A DNA stretch of 64,000 nt from JACQFZ01 sp036381895 (GTDB lineage: Bacteria > Pseudomonadota > Gammaproteobacteria > Acidiferrobacterales > Sulfurifustaceae), in NCBI GenBank assembly GCA_036381895.1, contig DASVBY010000078.1, forward strand, positions 1-64,000, in the 5' to 3' direction. The notes below the pieces were generated by a model, which saw nothing but the letters and a program-made list of their open reading frames with translations, had not been told where the DNA came from and did not search any database. A program made the translations under genes and the position numbers. Positions within the stretch are counted from its first letter, which is position 1. The number at the start of each line of letters is the position of its first letter. Of the stretch, positions 1-9,450 are shown one piece after another.

Positions 1-944
1 TGGTGAAGGTGCCGTACAACCTGCGGCTCAACGAGGAGATCAAGATCTACCAGAAGCTCCTCGATCTGTCGGATTTCCGCGCCCACATCGCGCCGCACAC
101 GCTCGAGTTCGCGGCCATGTTCGCGATCCTGACGCGCCTCGAGCCGACCAACAAGTGCGACCTGATGACCAAGCTCAAGCTCTACAACGGCGAGGAGGTC
201 GTCGAGAAGGGCAAGATGACGCGCGCGAACGTGCGCGAGCTCCAGGAGGACACGCGCCGGGAAGGCATGTTCGGCATCAGCCCGCGCTTCATCATGAAGG
301 CGATCGACAATGCGCTCGCCGAGAGCCCGGAGGGCATCACCCCGATCAACGTGCGCGAGTCGCTGATCCGCATGGTCAAGGCCGCGGATATCGGCGACGA
401 CACGAAGAAGCAGTACCTCGAATTCCTGCAGGACACGCTGCACAAGGTGTATCTCGAAATCCTGGAGAAGGAGATCACCAAGGCGTTCGTGTATTCGTTC
501 GAGGAGCAGGCGGAGACGCTGTTCCAGAACTACCTCGACCACGCCGAGGCGTACGTGAACAAGACGCGGGTCAAGGACCGCAATACCGGCGAGGAGCTGC
601 AGTCGGACGAGGGCTTCCTCAAGTCGGTCGAGGAGCAGATCGCCGTGGTCGGCTCGTCGGCGCAGGGCTTCCGCCAGGAAGTGATGGCGTTCCTGTGGGC
701 CAAGAGCCGCCGCGGCGAGAAGGTGAGCTACAAGTCGTACGAGCCGCTGAAGGAGGCGATCGAGCGCAAGCTCATGAGCTCCGTGCGCGAGATGAGCCGG
801 GTCATCACCAAGGCGCGCACGCGCGACGAGGAGCAGGTCAAGAAGTACAACGACCTGGTCAAGGGGCTGCTCGAACGCGGCTACAACGAGTACTCGGCGG
901 AGGTGATCCTCAAGTACGCGGCGAACAACCTGTGGAAGGACTAG
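1..944 (+). CDS. prkA: PrkA (YeaG) serine protein kinase, C-terminal part
   Basis: This is the last ~313 codons of a PrkA/YeaG-family AAA-type serine protein kinase; the gene is cut by the left window edge, so the P-loop ATPase part is outside. Visible are the conserved PrkA C-terminal segments: LTRLEPTNKCDLMTKLKLY near visible residue 44, the GMFGISPRF stretch near 88, and the helical tail ending KYAANNLWKD. Family knowledge: PrkA is a cytoplasmic kinase induced by starvation and stress, with poorly defined substrates. It is followed after 95 bp by yeaH and then spoVR, the order conserved in many proteobacteria, which makes the assignment firm. The first in-frame GTG at base 3 is only an internal codon, not the real start. 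Confidence 0.95.
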   Translation, partial: VKVPYNLRLNEEIKIYQKLLDLSDFRAHIAPHTLEFAAMFAILTRLEPTNKCDLMTKLKLYNGEEVVEKGKMTRANVRELQEDTRREGMFGISPRFIMKAIDNALAESPEGITPINVRESLIRMVKAADIGDDTKKQYLEFLQDTLHKVYLEILEKEITKAFVYSFEEQAETLFQNYLDHAEAYVNKTRVKDRNTGEELQSDEGFLKSVEEQIAVVGSSAQGFRQEVMAFLWAKSRRGEKVSYKSYEPLKEAIERKLMSSVREMSRVITKARTRDEEQVKKYNDLVKGLLERGYNEYSAEVILKYAANNLWKD

Positions 945-1039
945 CGGACACGGGCGCGCGCGGCCGTCCGCGGCGCCATCGCACACCGCCCCTTCCGCCT
1001 CGCGGCGGAGGGTCGCACCGGAGGACAGGCTAGCCGGTC

Positions 1040-2251
1040 ATGCAGAAGTCGATTTTCCGTCCGTACGTCGAATCGGAGACGCTGCGCTCCGATCGCAGCG
1101 CCCGCGACCGCTCGCGCCACCGGCAGAAGGTGCGCGAGTCGATCCGCGAGAACATCGCCGACATCATCGCCGAGGAGGCGATCATCGGCCAGAGCCGCGA
1201 CAAGATCGTGAAGATCCCGATCCGCGGGCTGCGCGAGTACCGCTTCGTCTACGGCGACAACGCGCCGGGCGTCGGCACCGGCAACGGCGACGTCCAGCCC
1301 GGACAGGTCATCGGCCGGGCGGAACAGGAGGGCCAGGGCCACGGCGGGCCCGGCCGCGAGGCGGGCGTCGACTACTACGAGACCGACGTCACGCTCGAAG
1401 AGCTCGTCGATATCATGTTCGAGGACCTGGACCTTCCGAACATGGACCGCAAGCACCTGCGCGAGATCCAGGTCGAGGCGACCCGCAAGCGCAAGGGCTT
1501 CCGCAAGGTCGGTGTGCGCACCCACCTCGACAAGCGCCGCACCGCGATCTCGCGCATCCGCCGCGCGATCGCCTCGCGCGCCTCGCACACGGCGCAGCTC
1601 GCTCCCGACAGCGGCGGCGCCGAGCCGCGATTCCCGTTCCACCGCGACGACCTCAAGTATCGTCGCCTGGTGCGCGACGTGCGCCCGCAGTCGAACGCCG
1701 TCGTGCTCTGCATCATGGACACGTCCGGCTCGATGGACACCATGAAGAAATACCTAGCGCGCAGCTTCTTCTTCCTGCTCTATCGCTTCGTCAAGACGCG
1801 CTACACGCACGTCGAGGTCGTGTTCATCGCCCACGACGCCACGGCGCGCGAGGTGAGCGAAGAGGAGTTCTTCAGCAAGGGCGAATCGGGCGGGACCATG
1901 ATATCGTCCGGCTACAACAAGGCGCTCGAGATCATCCAGGCGCGCTACCATCCGACGCACTGGAACATCTACGCCTTCCACTGCTCCGACGGCGACAACT
2001 GGACCGAGGACAACGAGCACGCGCTGCGCGCGGCGCGCGAGCTCTGCAACATCTGCAATCTCTTCGGTTACGGCGAGATCAAGCCGCTCAATTCCGGGTC
2101 GTACGGCAACTCGCTCCTCGAGCTGTTCGACCAGCTGCAGGCGCCGAACTTCCTCAGCACCGTGATCGAGAGCAAGAACGACATCTGGCCGAGCTTCAAG
2201 GAGTTCCTGACCCACGAACGCCCGGTCGAAACGTCGGCACCCGCACCATGA
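1040..2251 (+). CDS. yeaH: YeaH/YhbH family (DUF444) VWA-like protein
   Basis: A 403-aa DUF444 protein, full length for the family. The N-terminal ~110 residues are highly charged and include a Gly-rich stretch (about residues 78-108). The C-terminal half is a von Willebrand factor A-like fold with the metal-site motif DTSGS at residues 227-231 (after VVLCIM) and a later HCSDGDN motif. Family knowledge: it is the constant partner of PrkA and SpoVR; its biochemical role is unknown, but a MIDAS motif suggests metal-dependent protein binding. It sits between prkA and spoVR; its last 4 bp overlap the spoVR start (ATGA), so the two are translationally coupled. A GGAGG lies rather far (about 17 bp) upstream of the ATG. 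Confidence 0.95.
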   Translation: MQKSIFRPYVESETLRSDRSARDRSRHRQKVRESIRENIADIIAEEAIIGQSRDKIVKIPIRGLREYRFVYGDNAPGVGTGNGDVQPGQVIGRAEQEGQGHGGPGREAGVDYYETDVTLEELVDIMFEDLDLPNMDRKHLREIQVEATRKRKGFRKVGVRTHLDKRRTAISRIRRAIASRASHTAQLAPDSGGAEPRFPFHRDDLKYRRLVRDVRPQSNAVVLCIMDTSGSMDTMKKYLARSFFFLLYRFVKTRYTHVEVVFIAHDATAREVSEEEFFSKGESGGTMISSGYNKALEIIQARYHPTHWNIYAFHCSDGDNWTEDNEHALRAARELCNICNLFGYGEIKPLNSGSYGNSLLELFDQLQAPNFLSTVIESKNDIWPSFKEFLTHERPVETSAPAP

Positions 2252-3648
2252 CGCACCGCTGGACCGTTCAGGAGCTCGAGGCCTGGGACGAGCGCATTCG
2301 CGCGAAGGCCGAGGAGTTCGGCCTGCGCTGCTTCCCGCAGGAGTTCGAGGTCTGCGACCACGAGCAGATGCTCGGCTACATGGCCTATCGCGGCATGCCG
2401 GCGCAGTATCCGCACTGGTCCTTCGGCAAGGCGTACGAGAAGCTGAAGACGCTGTACAACTACGGCGTCTCCGGCCTGCCGTACGAGATGGTGATCAACG
2501 CCAACCCGGCGCTCGCGTACCTGATGCGCGACAACTCGCTGTGCCTGCAGCTGCTCACGATCTCGCACGTCTACGGGCACAACGACTTCTTCCGCAACAA
2601 CTACATGTTCCGCGACACGCGTCCGGAGCTCGTGATCGGCCTGTTCAAGCTGCACGCCGACCGCATCCGCGGCTATATCGAGGATCCCTCGATCGGCCTC
2701 GCCCGGGTGGAGGAAGTCCTCGACGCGGCGCATGCGCTGTCGCTGCAGATGCGCCGGCACACCGCGATCCGCAAGCTCTCGCACGAGGAGCAGCGCGAGC
2801 GGCTGCTAGAGGCCGCGCAGCCGCCGAAGGATCCGTTCGAGCGCATCCACAAGCCCCCCGAGTACCGCGAGCCCGATCTTTCGCGCGTGCCGCTCGAGCC
2901 GGAGGAGGACCTGCTGCTCTTCATCGCCGAACACAATCCGTATCTCGCCGAATGGCAGCGCGACATCCTGCGCATCGTGCACACGCAGGCGCAGTACTTC
3001 CTGCCGCAGATCGAAACCAAGATCATGAACGAGGGCTGGGCGAGCTACTGGCACCACAAGATCATGAACAGCCTCGACCTGCCGGATGACCTGCACCTAG
3101 AGTTCCTGGTGCATCACAACCAGGTGGTGCGGCCGCACGTCGGCGCGCTCAATCCCTACTACGTCGGCTTCAAGATCTGGCACGATCTCGAACGGCGCTA
3201 CGGCGGCGCCGAGGGCGGCCGCACGCCCGAGATACTCTTCGAGGCGCGGGAGTCGGAGCGCGACGTCTCGTTCCTGCGCCGCTTCCTGACGCGCGAGCTC
3301 ATGGAAGAGATGCACATGTTCGAGTACCAGCGCGAGCAGGACAAGCTCGTGGTGTCGCGGGTCGCGGACGAGGCCGAGTGGGAGAACGTGAAGCAGACGC
3401 TGCTGCGCAACGTCGGCATGACGACCGTGCCCGTCATCCGCGTGGTCGACGCCGATTTCCGCCACACCCGGGCCCTGCGGCTGGTGCACGAGCACGACGG
3501 CCGCGACCTCGATCTCGAGTACCTCGAACGCACCCTGAAATATGTGTACGACCTTTGGGGGCGCCCCGTGCTGCTCGAGACGCGGGTGCGCAACGAGCCG
3601 GTGACGTTCTCGCGCACCGAGAACGGCTTTGAGCGCCTGAAGCGCTGA
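2248..3648 (+). CDS. spoVR: SpoVR family protein (YcgB-like)
   Basis: A 466-aa SpoVR/YcgB-family protein, the usual length. Recognisable features are the opening WTVQELEAWDERI, the segment FRNNYMFRDTRPELV, the conserved MNEGWASYWHHKIMNSL near residue 256, and the C-terminal block around LEYLERTLKYVYDLWGRPV. Named after a Bacillus gene needed for spore cortex formation, but in proteobacteria it occurs in the prkA-yeaH-spoVR operon and its molecular function is unknown. The start overlaps the yeaH stop by 4 bp. No sporulation genes are present, so a role in general stress or starvation is the better inference. Confidence 0.95.
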   Translation: MTHRWTVQELEAWDERIRAKAEEFGLRCFPQEFEVCDHEQMLGYMAYRGMPAQYPHWSFGKAYEKLKTLYNYGVSGLPYEMVINANPALAYLMRDNSLCLQLLTISHVYGHNDFFRNNYMFRDTRPELVIGLFKLHADRIRGYIEDPSIGLARVEEVLDAAHALSLQMRRHTAIRKLSHEEQRERLLEAAQPPKDPFERIHKPPEYREPDLSRVPLEPEEDLLLFIAEHNPYLAEWQRDILRIVHTQAQYFLPQIETKIMNEGWASYWHHKIMNSLDLPDDLHLEFLVHHNQVVRPHVGALNPYYVGFKIWHDLERRYGGAEGGRTPEILFEARESERDVSFLRRFLTRELMEEMHMFEYQREQDKLVVSRVADEAEWENVKQTLLRNVGMTTVPVIRVVDADFRHTRALRLVHEHDGRDLDLEYLERTLKYVYDLWGRPVLLETRVRNEPVTFSRTENGFERLKR

Positions 3649-3778
3649 CCGCTTCCAGATCCGCCCCGGCCCCGCGTCAGCTTTCCGTCTGCCTCGCCTG
3701 TCGCCGTCCCGCGGGCGGATGTTGCATGGTCTGAAAATTGCACGAAAATTGGGACAATAGGGTTGCAGGGAGCTCCGG

Positions 3779-4525
3779 ATGTCGCAGGCCACTTCCGTGA
3801 CCAGTGCGCACGACGACAAGCCTTGGGTGCTGGTCGTGGACGACTCGCGCGTCGTCCGCCGCACCATCCTCAACACGCTCGGGCCGGACTTCAACGTCCT
3901 CGAGGCGGGCGACGGGATGGCCGGCTGGCGCATACTGCGCCAGAACAGCCGCATCGACGCCGTGATCAGCGACATCCAGATGCCGGAGATGGACGGCTAC
4001 AACCTGATCTGCAAGGTACGGGCGGTGGAGGATCCGGCGCTGCGCGAGGTCCCGATCATCGTGATCACCAGCGCCGAGGACGAGATCACGCGCGAGCGCG
4101 CCTACGCCTGCGGCGCGAACGACTTCATCCTGAAGCCGTTCCACGCCGAACAGCTGCTGTCGTGTGTGCGCAACCAGATCGCGGAGTACCGCAAGGCGAA
4201 TGCGGCGCTCACGACCTCGACGCCGCCGCCGGCGCCGCCGAAGCCGGCCGGCGAGATCGTTTCCATCACCATCTCCGACACCGGACCGGGCACGCTCGAG
4301 ACCGCGCTCGAGCACATCGACACCGGGCTCGACATTCTGCGCGGCCTGAAGACCGCCGCGATCGCGCCGCACGCGCTCAACCTGGTGATCCGCTTCCTGC
4401 CGCTGCTCAAGTACTGCAACACCAAGTTCAACCTCGGCCTGGAGCGCGAGATCACGGCGATCCAGGAGCGCATCACCGCGGCGCGCGACGCCGCGTCGTC
4501 TTCGTCGCCGCCCGCTATCAACTGA
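3779..4525 (+). CDS. CheY-like response regulator with uncharacterised C-terminal region
   Basis: A 248-aa protein with an N-terminal receiver domain (about residues 15-138). The acidic pair is D21/D22, the phospho-acceptor is D65 in SDIQMPEMDG, the conserved Thr is T97 in VITSAED and the Lys is K119 in FILKPF, so it should be phosphorylatable. A Pro-rich linker (about 148-156, PPPAPPKP) leads to a ~90-residue C-terminal region with no recognisable DNA-binding, cyclase or GGDEF motif. No histidine kinase is adjacent, so the partner is unknown. The ATG has a GGGAG ribosome site 7 bp upstream. The AT-rich 50 bp just upstream (about 3720-3766) stands out from the GC-rich surroundings and probably contains the promoter. 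It converges on the acyl-CoA synthetase gene that follows. Confidence 0.9.
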   Translation: MSQATSVTSAHDDKPWVLVVDDSRVVRRTILNTLGPDFNVLEAGDGMAGWRILRQNSRIDAVISDIQMPEMDGYNLICKVRAVEDPALREVPIIVITSAEDEITRERAYACGANDFILKPFHAEQLLSCVRNQIAEYRKANAALTTSTPPPAPPKPAGEIVSITISDTGPGTLETALEHIDTGLDILRGLKTAAIAPHALNLVIRFLPLLKYCNTKFNLGLEREITAIQERITAARDAASSSSPPAIN

Positions 4526-4576
4526 ACCGGCGCCGACCTCTCGCGTCGCTCGGGCAGCGGCGCGCGGCGGCTGCGG

Positions 4577-6247
4577 CTAGGTCGCGGCGCTCCGCTGCCG
4601 TTCCCGCTCCTGCAGCGTCCGCCACATGATCTTGCCGCTGCCCGATTTCGGGAGGCTATCGACGAACTCGACGGTGCGCGGGTACTTGTACGCCGCCATC
4701 TGACCGCGCGCCCAGTCGATGATCTCCTGCTCGCTCACCCGGCCGCGCGCCTCGGGCCTGAGCACCACGACCGCTTTCACGGTTTCGCCGCGGCGCGGGT
4801 CGCGGGCGCCGATCACGCAGACCTCGTGGATCGCCGGATGCCGGTACATCATGGTCTCGACCTCCGCCGGCCACACCTTGAAGCCCGATGCGTTGATCAT
4901 GCGCTTCAGGCGATCGGTCATGAAGAAGTAGCCTTCTTCGTCGGTGTAGCCGAGATCGCCGGTGCGGAAGAAGCGCTTGCCGTCGAGCTCGACGAAGGCC
5001 TCCGCGGTCGCCTGCGGCTGGTTCCAGTACCCCTGGAACACCTGCGGGCCGCGCACCACGATCTCGCCGCTCTCGCCGGGCGGCAGCTCCCGGAGCGTCT
5101 CCGGATCGACCACGCGCGCCTCGACGTCGCAGATCGGGATGCCGAGGCACTGGCGCTTGGGGCGCTCCGGCGGGTTCGTATGCGTCGGCGCCATGGTTTC
5201 CGTGAGCCCGTAGCCCTCGACGTACGCGAGCCCGTAGCGCTCGTACAGCCGCCGTGCGACCGCTTCCGGCATCGCGGCCCCGCCGCCCCCGATCTGATGC
5301 AGGCTCGAGAGGTCGTACTCGTCGAGCCGGGGATTGGCGAGAAAATCGACCACCATGGTCGAGATCGTCTTCCACGCAGCCACCCGGTAGCGCTCGATGA
5401 GCCGCGCGGCGGCGTCGCGATCCCAGCGCGTCAGTAGCACGATGGTGCTGCCGGTATAGAGCGGTCCGTTCATGCTCCCCTGCATGCCGGTCACGTGAAA
5501 CAGCGGCAGGGTCGCGAGCCGCGTGTCGTCCACCGTGTTCTTGTACCAGCACTCGCCGACGACGACGGTATGCATGACGTTGCGGTGCGTGTGCATGCAG
5601 CCCTTCGGCAGGCCGGTGGTCCCGGACGTGTACGGCATCACCGCGAGATCGTGCGGGCCCGCGACGTGCGGCCCCGGCCGCGCACCGCGCGCGAGCGCTT
5701 CGTGCCACGAGGCGACGCCGGCGCCGTTGAGCCGCACACGCGGGGCGCGCACCACCTCGGGCACCGGCACATCGGTTTCGCTCCGCAGGTAGTCGCAGTA
5801 CGCGCCGACGATCGCGTGCGCGAGCTCGCCGCCGAGCAGCGGTTCGACCTGCGCGTACAGATCCTGCGTCGTGATGATGGTCCGCGCGCCGGTGTCGGTC
5901 GCGTAGTGGCGCAGCTCGTTCGTGAGGTTCATCGGGTTGATCGGAACCACCACCGCATTCGCGCGCAGGACCGCGTAGTAGGCGATCACGAACTGCGGGC
6001 TGTTCTGCGTGTACAGCAGCACCCGGTCGCCGCGGCGCACGCCGCACTCCTGCTCGAGGAAGCCCGCGAGGCGTCCCACCTCGTCGCGGAACTCGGCGAA
6101 GGTAATGACCGAGTCGTAGTAGACGATGAAAGGCTTGCGCGGATAGCGCGCGGCAGAGACTTCGAGGTTGTAGCAGAGGCTGGTTTCCGGCAGCACGATG
6201 CTATGCGGGAGCATCTTCGGCCAGTGTGCGTAATGCCGATCCGACAT
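4577..6247 (-). CDS. Acyl-CoA synthetase (AMP-forming), copy 1
   Basis: A 556-aa class I adenylate-forming acyl-CoA synthetase, which makes acyl-CoA from acid, ATP and CoA. The ATP-binding loop YTSGTTGLPKG is at 206-216, EGYGLTET follows near 340, the YFFMTDRLKRMINASG hinge is present, and the catalytic lysine is in SGSGKIMW near 539. It is the last gene of the nine-gene minus-strand acyl-CoA operon. The upstream gene encodes a protein of exactly the same length with long identical blocks such as NAVVVPINPMNLTNELRHY, so the two are tandem duplicates. A GGAG lies 7 bp before the ATG. Chain-length specificity cannot be read from sequence. Confidence 0.93.
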   Translation of the reverse strand: MSDRHYAHWPKMLPHSIVLPETSLCYNLEVSAARYPRKPFIVYYDSVITFAEFRDEVGRLAGFLEQECGVRRGDRVLLYTQNSPQFVIAYYAVLRANAVVVPINPMNLTNELRHYATDTGARTIITTQDLYAQVEPLLGGELAHAIVGAYCDYLRSETDVPVPEVVRAPRVRLNGAGVASWHEALARGARPGPHVAGPHDLAVMPYTSGTTGLPKGCMHTHRNVMHTVVVGECWYKNTVDDTRLATLPLFHVTGMQGSMNGPLYTGSTIVLLTRWDRDAAARLIERYRVAAWKTISTMVVDFLANPRLDEYDLSSLHQIGGGGAAMPEAVARRLYERYGLAYVEGYGLTETMAPTHTNPPERPKRQCLGIPICDVEARVVDPETLRELPPGESGEIVVRGPQVFQGYWNQPQATAEAFVELDGKRFFRTGDLGYTDEEGYFFMTDRLKRMINASGFKVWPAEVETMMYRHPAIHEVCVIGARDPRRGETVKAVVVLRPEARGRVSEQEIIDWARGQMAAYKYPRTVEFVDSLPKSGSGKIMWRTLQERERQRSAAT

Positions 6248-6384
6248 GGTGACTCCAGAGTTTCGCTTTCACTCAGCGGGTGGGAACGCCGGGCGCGGCC
6301 GCCGCGCGCTGCAGGCGCCTCGCCGCTCGCGGCGCCGGTTGGCGCGGACCGGTGGGACCCGGCGCGCCCGCCGGCGGCGCCGCC

Positions 6385-8055
6385 CTAGGCGTCCGGCTGC
6401 CGGCTCAGCTCGCGCTCCTGCAGCAGGCGCCACTGGATCTTCCCCGTGCCCGACTTCGGCAGGCTGTCGACGAACTCGACGATACGCGGGTACTTGTAGG
6501 CAGCCATCTGCTTCGAGGCCCACTCGATGATCTCCTGCTCGGACACGTTGCCGCGCGCTTCCGGCCGCAGCACCACCAGCGCCTTCACGGTCTCGCCCCG
6601 ATGCGCATCGCGCGCGGCGATGACACAGGCCTCCTGGATCGCCGGGTGCTGGTACATCAGGTTCTCGACCTCGGCCGGCCAGACCTTGTAGCCGGATGCA
6701 TTGATCATGCGCTTCAGCCGATCGACCATGAAGAAATAGCCGTCCTCATCGACGCGGCCGAGATCGCCGGTGCGGAAGAAGCGCTTGTCGTCGAGCTCGA
6801 CGAACACCTCCGCGGTGGCTTCGGGCTTGTTCCAGTAGCCGAGGAACACCTGCGGACCGTGCACCACGATCTCCCCCACTTCGCCCGGCGCCAGCTCCTC
6901 GAGCGTCGTCGGATCGACCACGCGCGCCTCGGTATTGCAGATCGGAATTCCGAGGCACTGCTTCTTCGGCCGATCCGGCGGGTTGATGTGCGTCGGCGCG
7001 ATGGTTTCCGTGAGCCCGTAGCCCTCGATGAAGCTCAGGCCGAACCGGTCCTGCAGCTTCTGCGCCACCGCCTCCGGCATCGCCGCCCCGCCGCCGCCGA
7101 GGCGCGTGAGACTCGACAAGTCGTACCGGTCGACCTTCGGATTGTTCAGGAAATCGACGACCATCGTCGGAATCGCCGTCCACGAGGAGATCCGGTAGCG
7201 CTCGATGAGCTGCGCCGCCGCATCGCGGTCCCAGCGCGGCAGCAGCACCGCGGTGTTCCCGGTATAGAGCGGCGCATTCATGCTCCCCTGCATGCCGGTC
7301 ACGTGGAAGAACGGCAGCACCGACAGGATCACCGCGCCGGGATCGTAGCCGAACCATACCGACCCGACCACGAGCGTGAACATGACCGTGCGGTGCGTAT
7401 GCATGCAGCCCTTCGGCTGCCCGGTAGTGCCGGAGGTGTAGGGCATGACGCAGAGATCGTCCGGACCGGCCGTGAGCGGGCCCGGGCGACGGTCGCGCGC
7501 GAGCGCATCGCTCCAGAGCGCGATCCCGCGGCCCGCGATCGGCGCGCGCGGGGCGGCGACGAAATCGGGCACCCGCAGCTCCGTCGGTTCCCTCAGATAG
7601 TCCGAGTACGCGGCCACGACCACGTGCTCGAGCCCCTCGCCGAGGAGCGGCTCGACCTGGGGATAGAGCTCCTGCGCCACCAGCGCCGTCGTCGCACCGC
7701 TGTCCTGGACGTAGTGGCGCAGCTCGTTCGTCAGGTTCATCGGGTTGATCGGGACCACGACTGCGTTGGCGCGCAGGATCGCGTAGTACCCGATCACGAA
7801 CTGCGGGCTGTTCTGCATGTAGAGCAGCACCCGGTCGCCCTTCTTGACACCGCAGTCCCGCTCGAGGAAGCCCGCGAGGCGCTCGGCCGCCTCGCGGAAC
7901 TCGGCGAACGTGATCGCCGTGTCGTAATAGATGAGGTAGGGCTTCCGCGGGTAGCGCGCGGCGGACACCTCGGCGTTGTAGAAGAGATTCGTCTCCGGCA
8001 CGGTCAACTGGCGCGGCACGTTCTTCGGCCAGTAGGCGAAGTGGCGCTCGGACAT
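6385..8055 (-). CDS. Acyl-CoA synthetase (AMP-forming), copy 2
   Basis: A 556-aa acyl-CoA synthetase, paralogue of the gene immediately downstream. It has YTSGTTGQPKG at the ATP-binding loop, EGYGLTETIAPTH, the hinge motif FFMVDRLKRMINASG and the catalytic lysine in SGTGKIQW near 539. The two copies diverge most at residues ~120-200 and in the C-terminal tail, which suggests they have been separate for some time and may differ in substrate. A very strong GAGGGGGGG ribosome site precedes the ATG. It lies only 36 bp after the acyl-CoA dehydrogenase gene, so the genes are co-transcribed. Confidence 0.93.
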   Translation of the reverse strand: MSERHFAYWPKNVPRQLTVPETNLFYNAEVSAARYPRKPYLIYYDTAITFAEFREAAERLAGFLERDCGVKKGDRVLLYMQNSPQFVIGYYAILRANAVVVPINPMNLTNELRHYVQDSGATTALVAQELYPQVEPLLGEGLEHVVVAAYSDYLREPTELRVPDFVAAPRAPIAGRGIALWSDALARDRRPGPLTAGPDDLCVMPYTSGTTGQPKGCMHTHRTVMFTLVVGSVWFGYDPGAVILSVLPFFHVTGMQGSMNAPLYTGNTAVLLPRWDRDAAAQLIERYRISSWTAIPTMVVDFLNNPKVDRYDLSSLTRLGGGGAAMPEAVAQKLQDRFGLSFIEGYGLTETIAPTHINPPDRPKKQCLGIPICNTEARVVDPTTLEELAPGEVGEIVVHGPQVFLGYWNKPEATAEVFVELDDKRFFRTGDLGRVDEDGYFFMVDRLKRMINASGYKVWPAEVENLMYQHPAIQEACVIAARDAHRGETVKALVVLRPEARGNVSEQEIIEWASKQMAAYKYPRIVEFVDSLPKSGTGKIQWRLLQERELSRQPDA

Positions 8056-8091
8056 CGCTTACCCCCCCTCGTTATCGGCGCCGCGGGCGCG

Positions 8092-9318
8092 TCAGGCGCG
8101 CGCCTGCTTGAAGCGCCGCAGCTCGAGCTTCGCGATGTGGTTGCGATGGACCTCGTCCGGTCCGTCGGCGAGGCGCAGAGTGCGCGCGGCCGCGTACGCC
8201 TTGGCGAGGAACTTGTGCGCGACCCCGCCGCCGCCCCAGGCCTGGATCGCCCAGTCGAGCACCTTGCACGCCATGTTCGGGGCCGCCACCTTGATCATCG
8301 CGATCTCCTTCGCGGCGACCTTGTTGCCGACGGTGTCCATCATGTAGGCGGCGTTGAGCACCAGGAAGCGCGCCTGGTCGATCATGATGCGCGCCTCGGC
8401 GATGCGCTCCTGCGTCACGGTCTGCTCCGCCACCGGCCGCCCGAACGCCACGCGGTTCAAGGTGCGCTCGCACATCAGCTCGAGCGCGCGCTCGGCGACG
8501 CCGATGAGGCGCATGCAGTGGTGAATGCGGCCCGGCCCGAGGCGGCCCTGCGCGATCTCGAAGCCGCGGCCCTCGCCGAGGAGCACCGCCGACGCCGGCA
8601 CGCGCACGTTCTCGAACACCACCTCGGCGTGGCCGTGCGGCGCGTCGTCGAAGCCGAAAACCGGCAGATGCCGCAGCACCTTGATGCCGGGGGTGTCCAT
8701 GGGCACCACCAGCATCGACTGCTGGCGGTGGCGGTCCGGATTGTCCGGGTCGGTCTTGCCCATGAAGATGAGCACCTTGCAGCGCGGATCGTTGGCGCCC
8801 GAGGTCCACCACTTGCGCCCGTTGATCACGTAGTGGTCGCCGTCGCGCCGGATGCTCGCCTGGATGTTGGTGGCGTCGCTCGACGCGACGTCCGGCTCGG
8901 TCATGGCGAACGCCGAGCGGATCTTGCCTTCGAGCAGCGGCTCGAGCCACTGCTTCTTGTGCTCGGGGCTGCCGTAGCGCACCAGCACCTCCATGTTACC
9001 GGTGTCCGGTGCGCTGCAGTTGAACACCTCCGGCGCGAACGGCACGCGCCCCATGATTTCGCACAGCGGCGCGTACTCGAGGTTCGTGAGACCGGCGCCG
9101 TACTCGGAGTCCGGCAGGAACAGGTTCCACAGCCCCTGCGCCCGCGCCTTGGCCTTGAGCTCCTCGAGGAGCTTGATCGGCACCCACGGGTTGCCCTTCG
9201 CGCGGTTCTCGTCCACCTCGGCGTACACCCGGTCCTCGTTCGGGTAGATGTACTCGTCCATGAACGCCTGAAGCTTCGCCTGCAGTGCCTTGGTCTTCTC
9301 CGAGTACGCGAATTCCAT
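8092..9318 (-). CDS. Acyl-CoA dehydrogenase (ACAD11/LvaC-like context)
   Basis: A 408-aa flavin-dependent acyl-CoA dehydrogenase. Family signatures include FAMTEPDVASSDATN (FAD/substrate loop), VINGRKWWTSGAND, and the C-terminal arginine-rich AWGGGGVAHKFLAKAYA region. I chose the ATG at 9318 (MEFAYSEK) because a GAGAGG lies just upstream; an in-frame start 54 bp further out lacks a good ribosome site and adds an atypical basic tail. It directly follows a gene for an aminoglycoside-phosphotransferase-fold kinase. That pair is the bacterial counterpart of the two halves of ACAD10/ACAD11 and of LvaA/LvaC. A role in 4-hydroxyacyl-CoA breakdown is therefore possible, though general beta-oxidation is not excluded. 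Confidence 0.93.
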   Translation of the reverse strand: MEFAYSEKTKALQAKLQAFMDEYIYPNEDRVYAEVDENRAKGNPWVPIKLLEELKAKARAQGLWNLFLPDSEYGAGLTNLEYAPLCEIMGRVPFAPEVFNCSAPDTGNMEVLVRYGSPEHKKQWLEPLLEGKIRSAFAMTEPDVASSDATNIQASIRRDGDHYVINGRKWWTSGANDPRCKVLIFMGKTDPDNPDRHRQQSMLVVPMDTPGIKVLRHLPVFGFDDAPHGHAEVVFENVRVPASAVLLGEGRGFEIAQGRLGPGRIHHCMRLIGVAERALELMCERTLNRVAFGRPVAEQTVTQERIAEARIMIDQARFLVLNAAYMMDTVGNKVAAKEIAMIKVAAPNMACKVLDWAIQAWGGGGVAHKFLAKAYAAARTLRLADGPDEVHRNHIAKLELRRFKQARA

Positions 9319-9450
9319 AACGGTTCCTCTCTGAGCTGTGCGCGTGATCAAACGGTGGTTCGGCCGCCGCAACGGACGTAGAGGGCTGCGGCGTTCATTG
9401 CTTCTTTCTCCTGTTTCCTCCGAGCCCGCTGCGGCGCGGATTCATACGGG

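Noticed and set aside
6280..9381. A 1033-codon plus-strand frame across the synthetase and dehydrogenase genes
   Set aside because: Same reason: antisense to intact enzyme genes, no family features.
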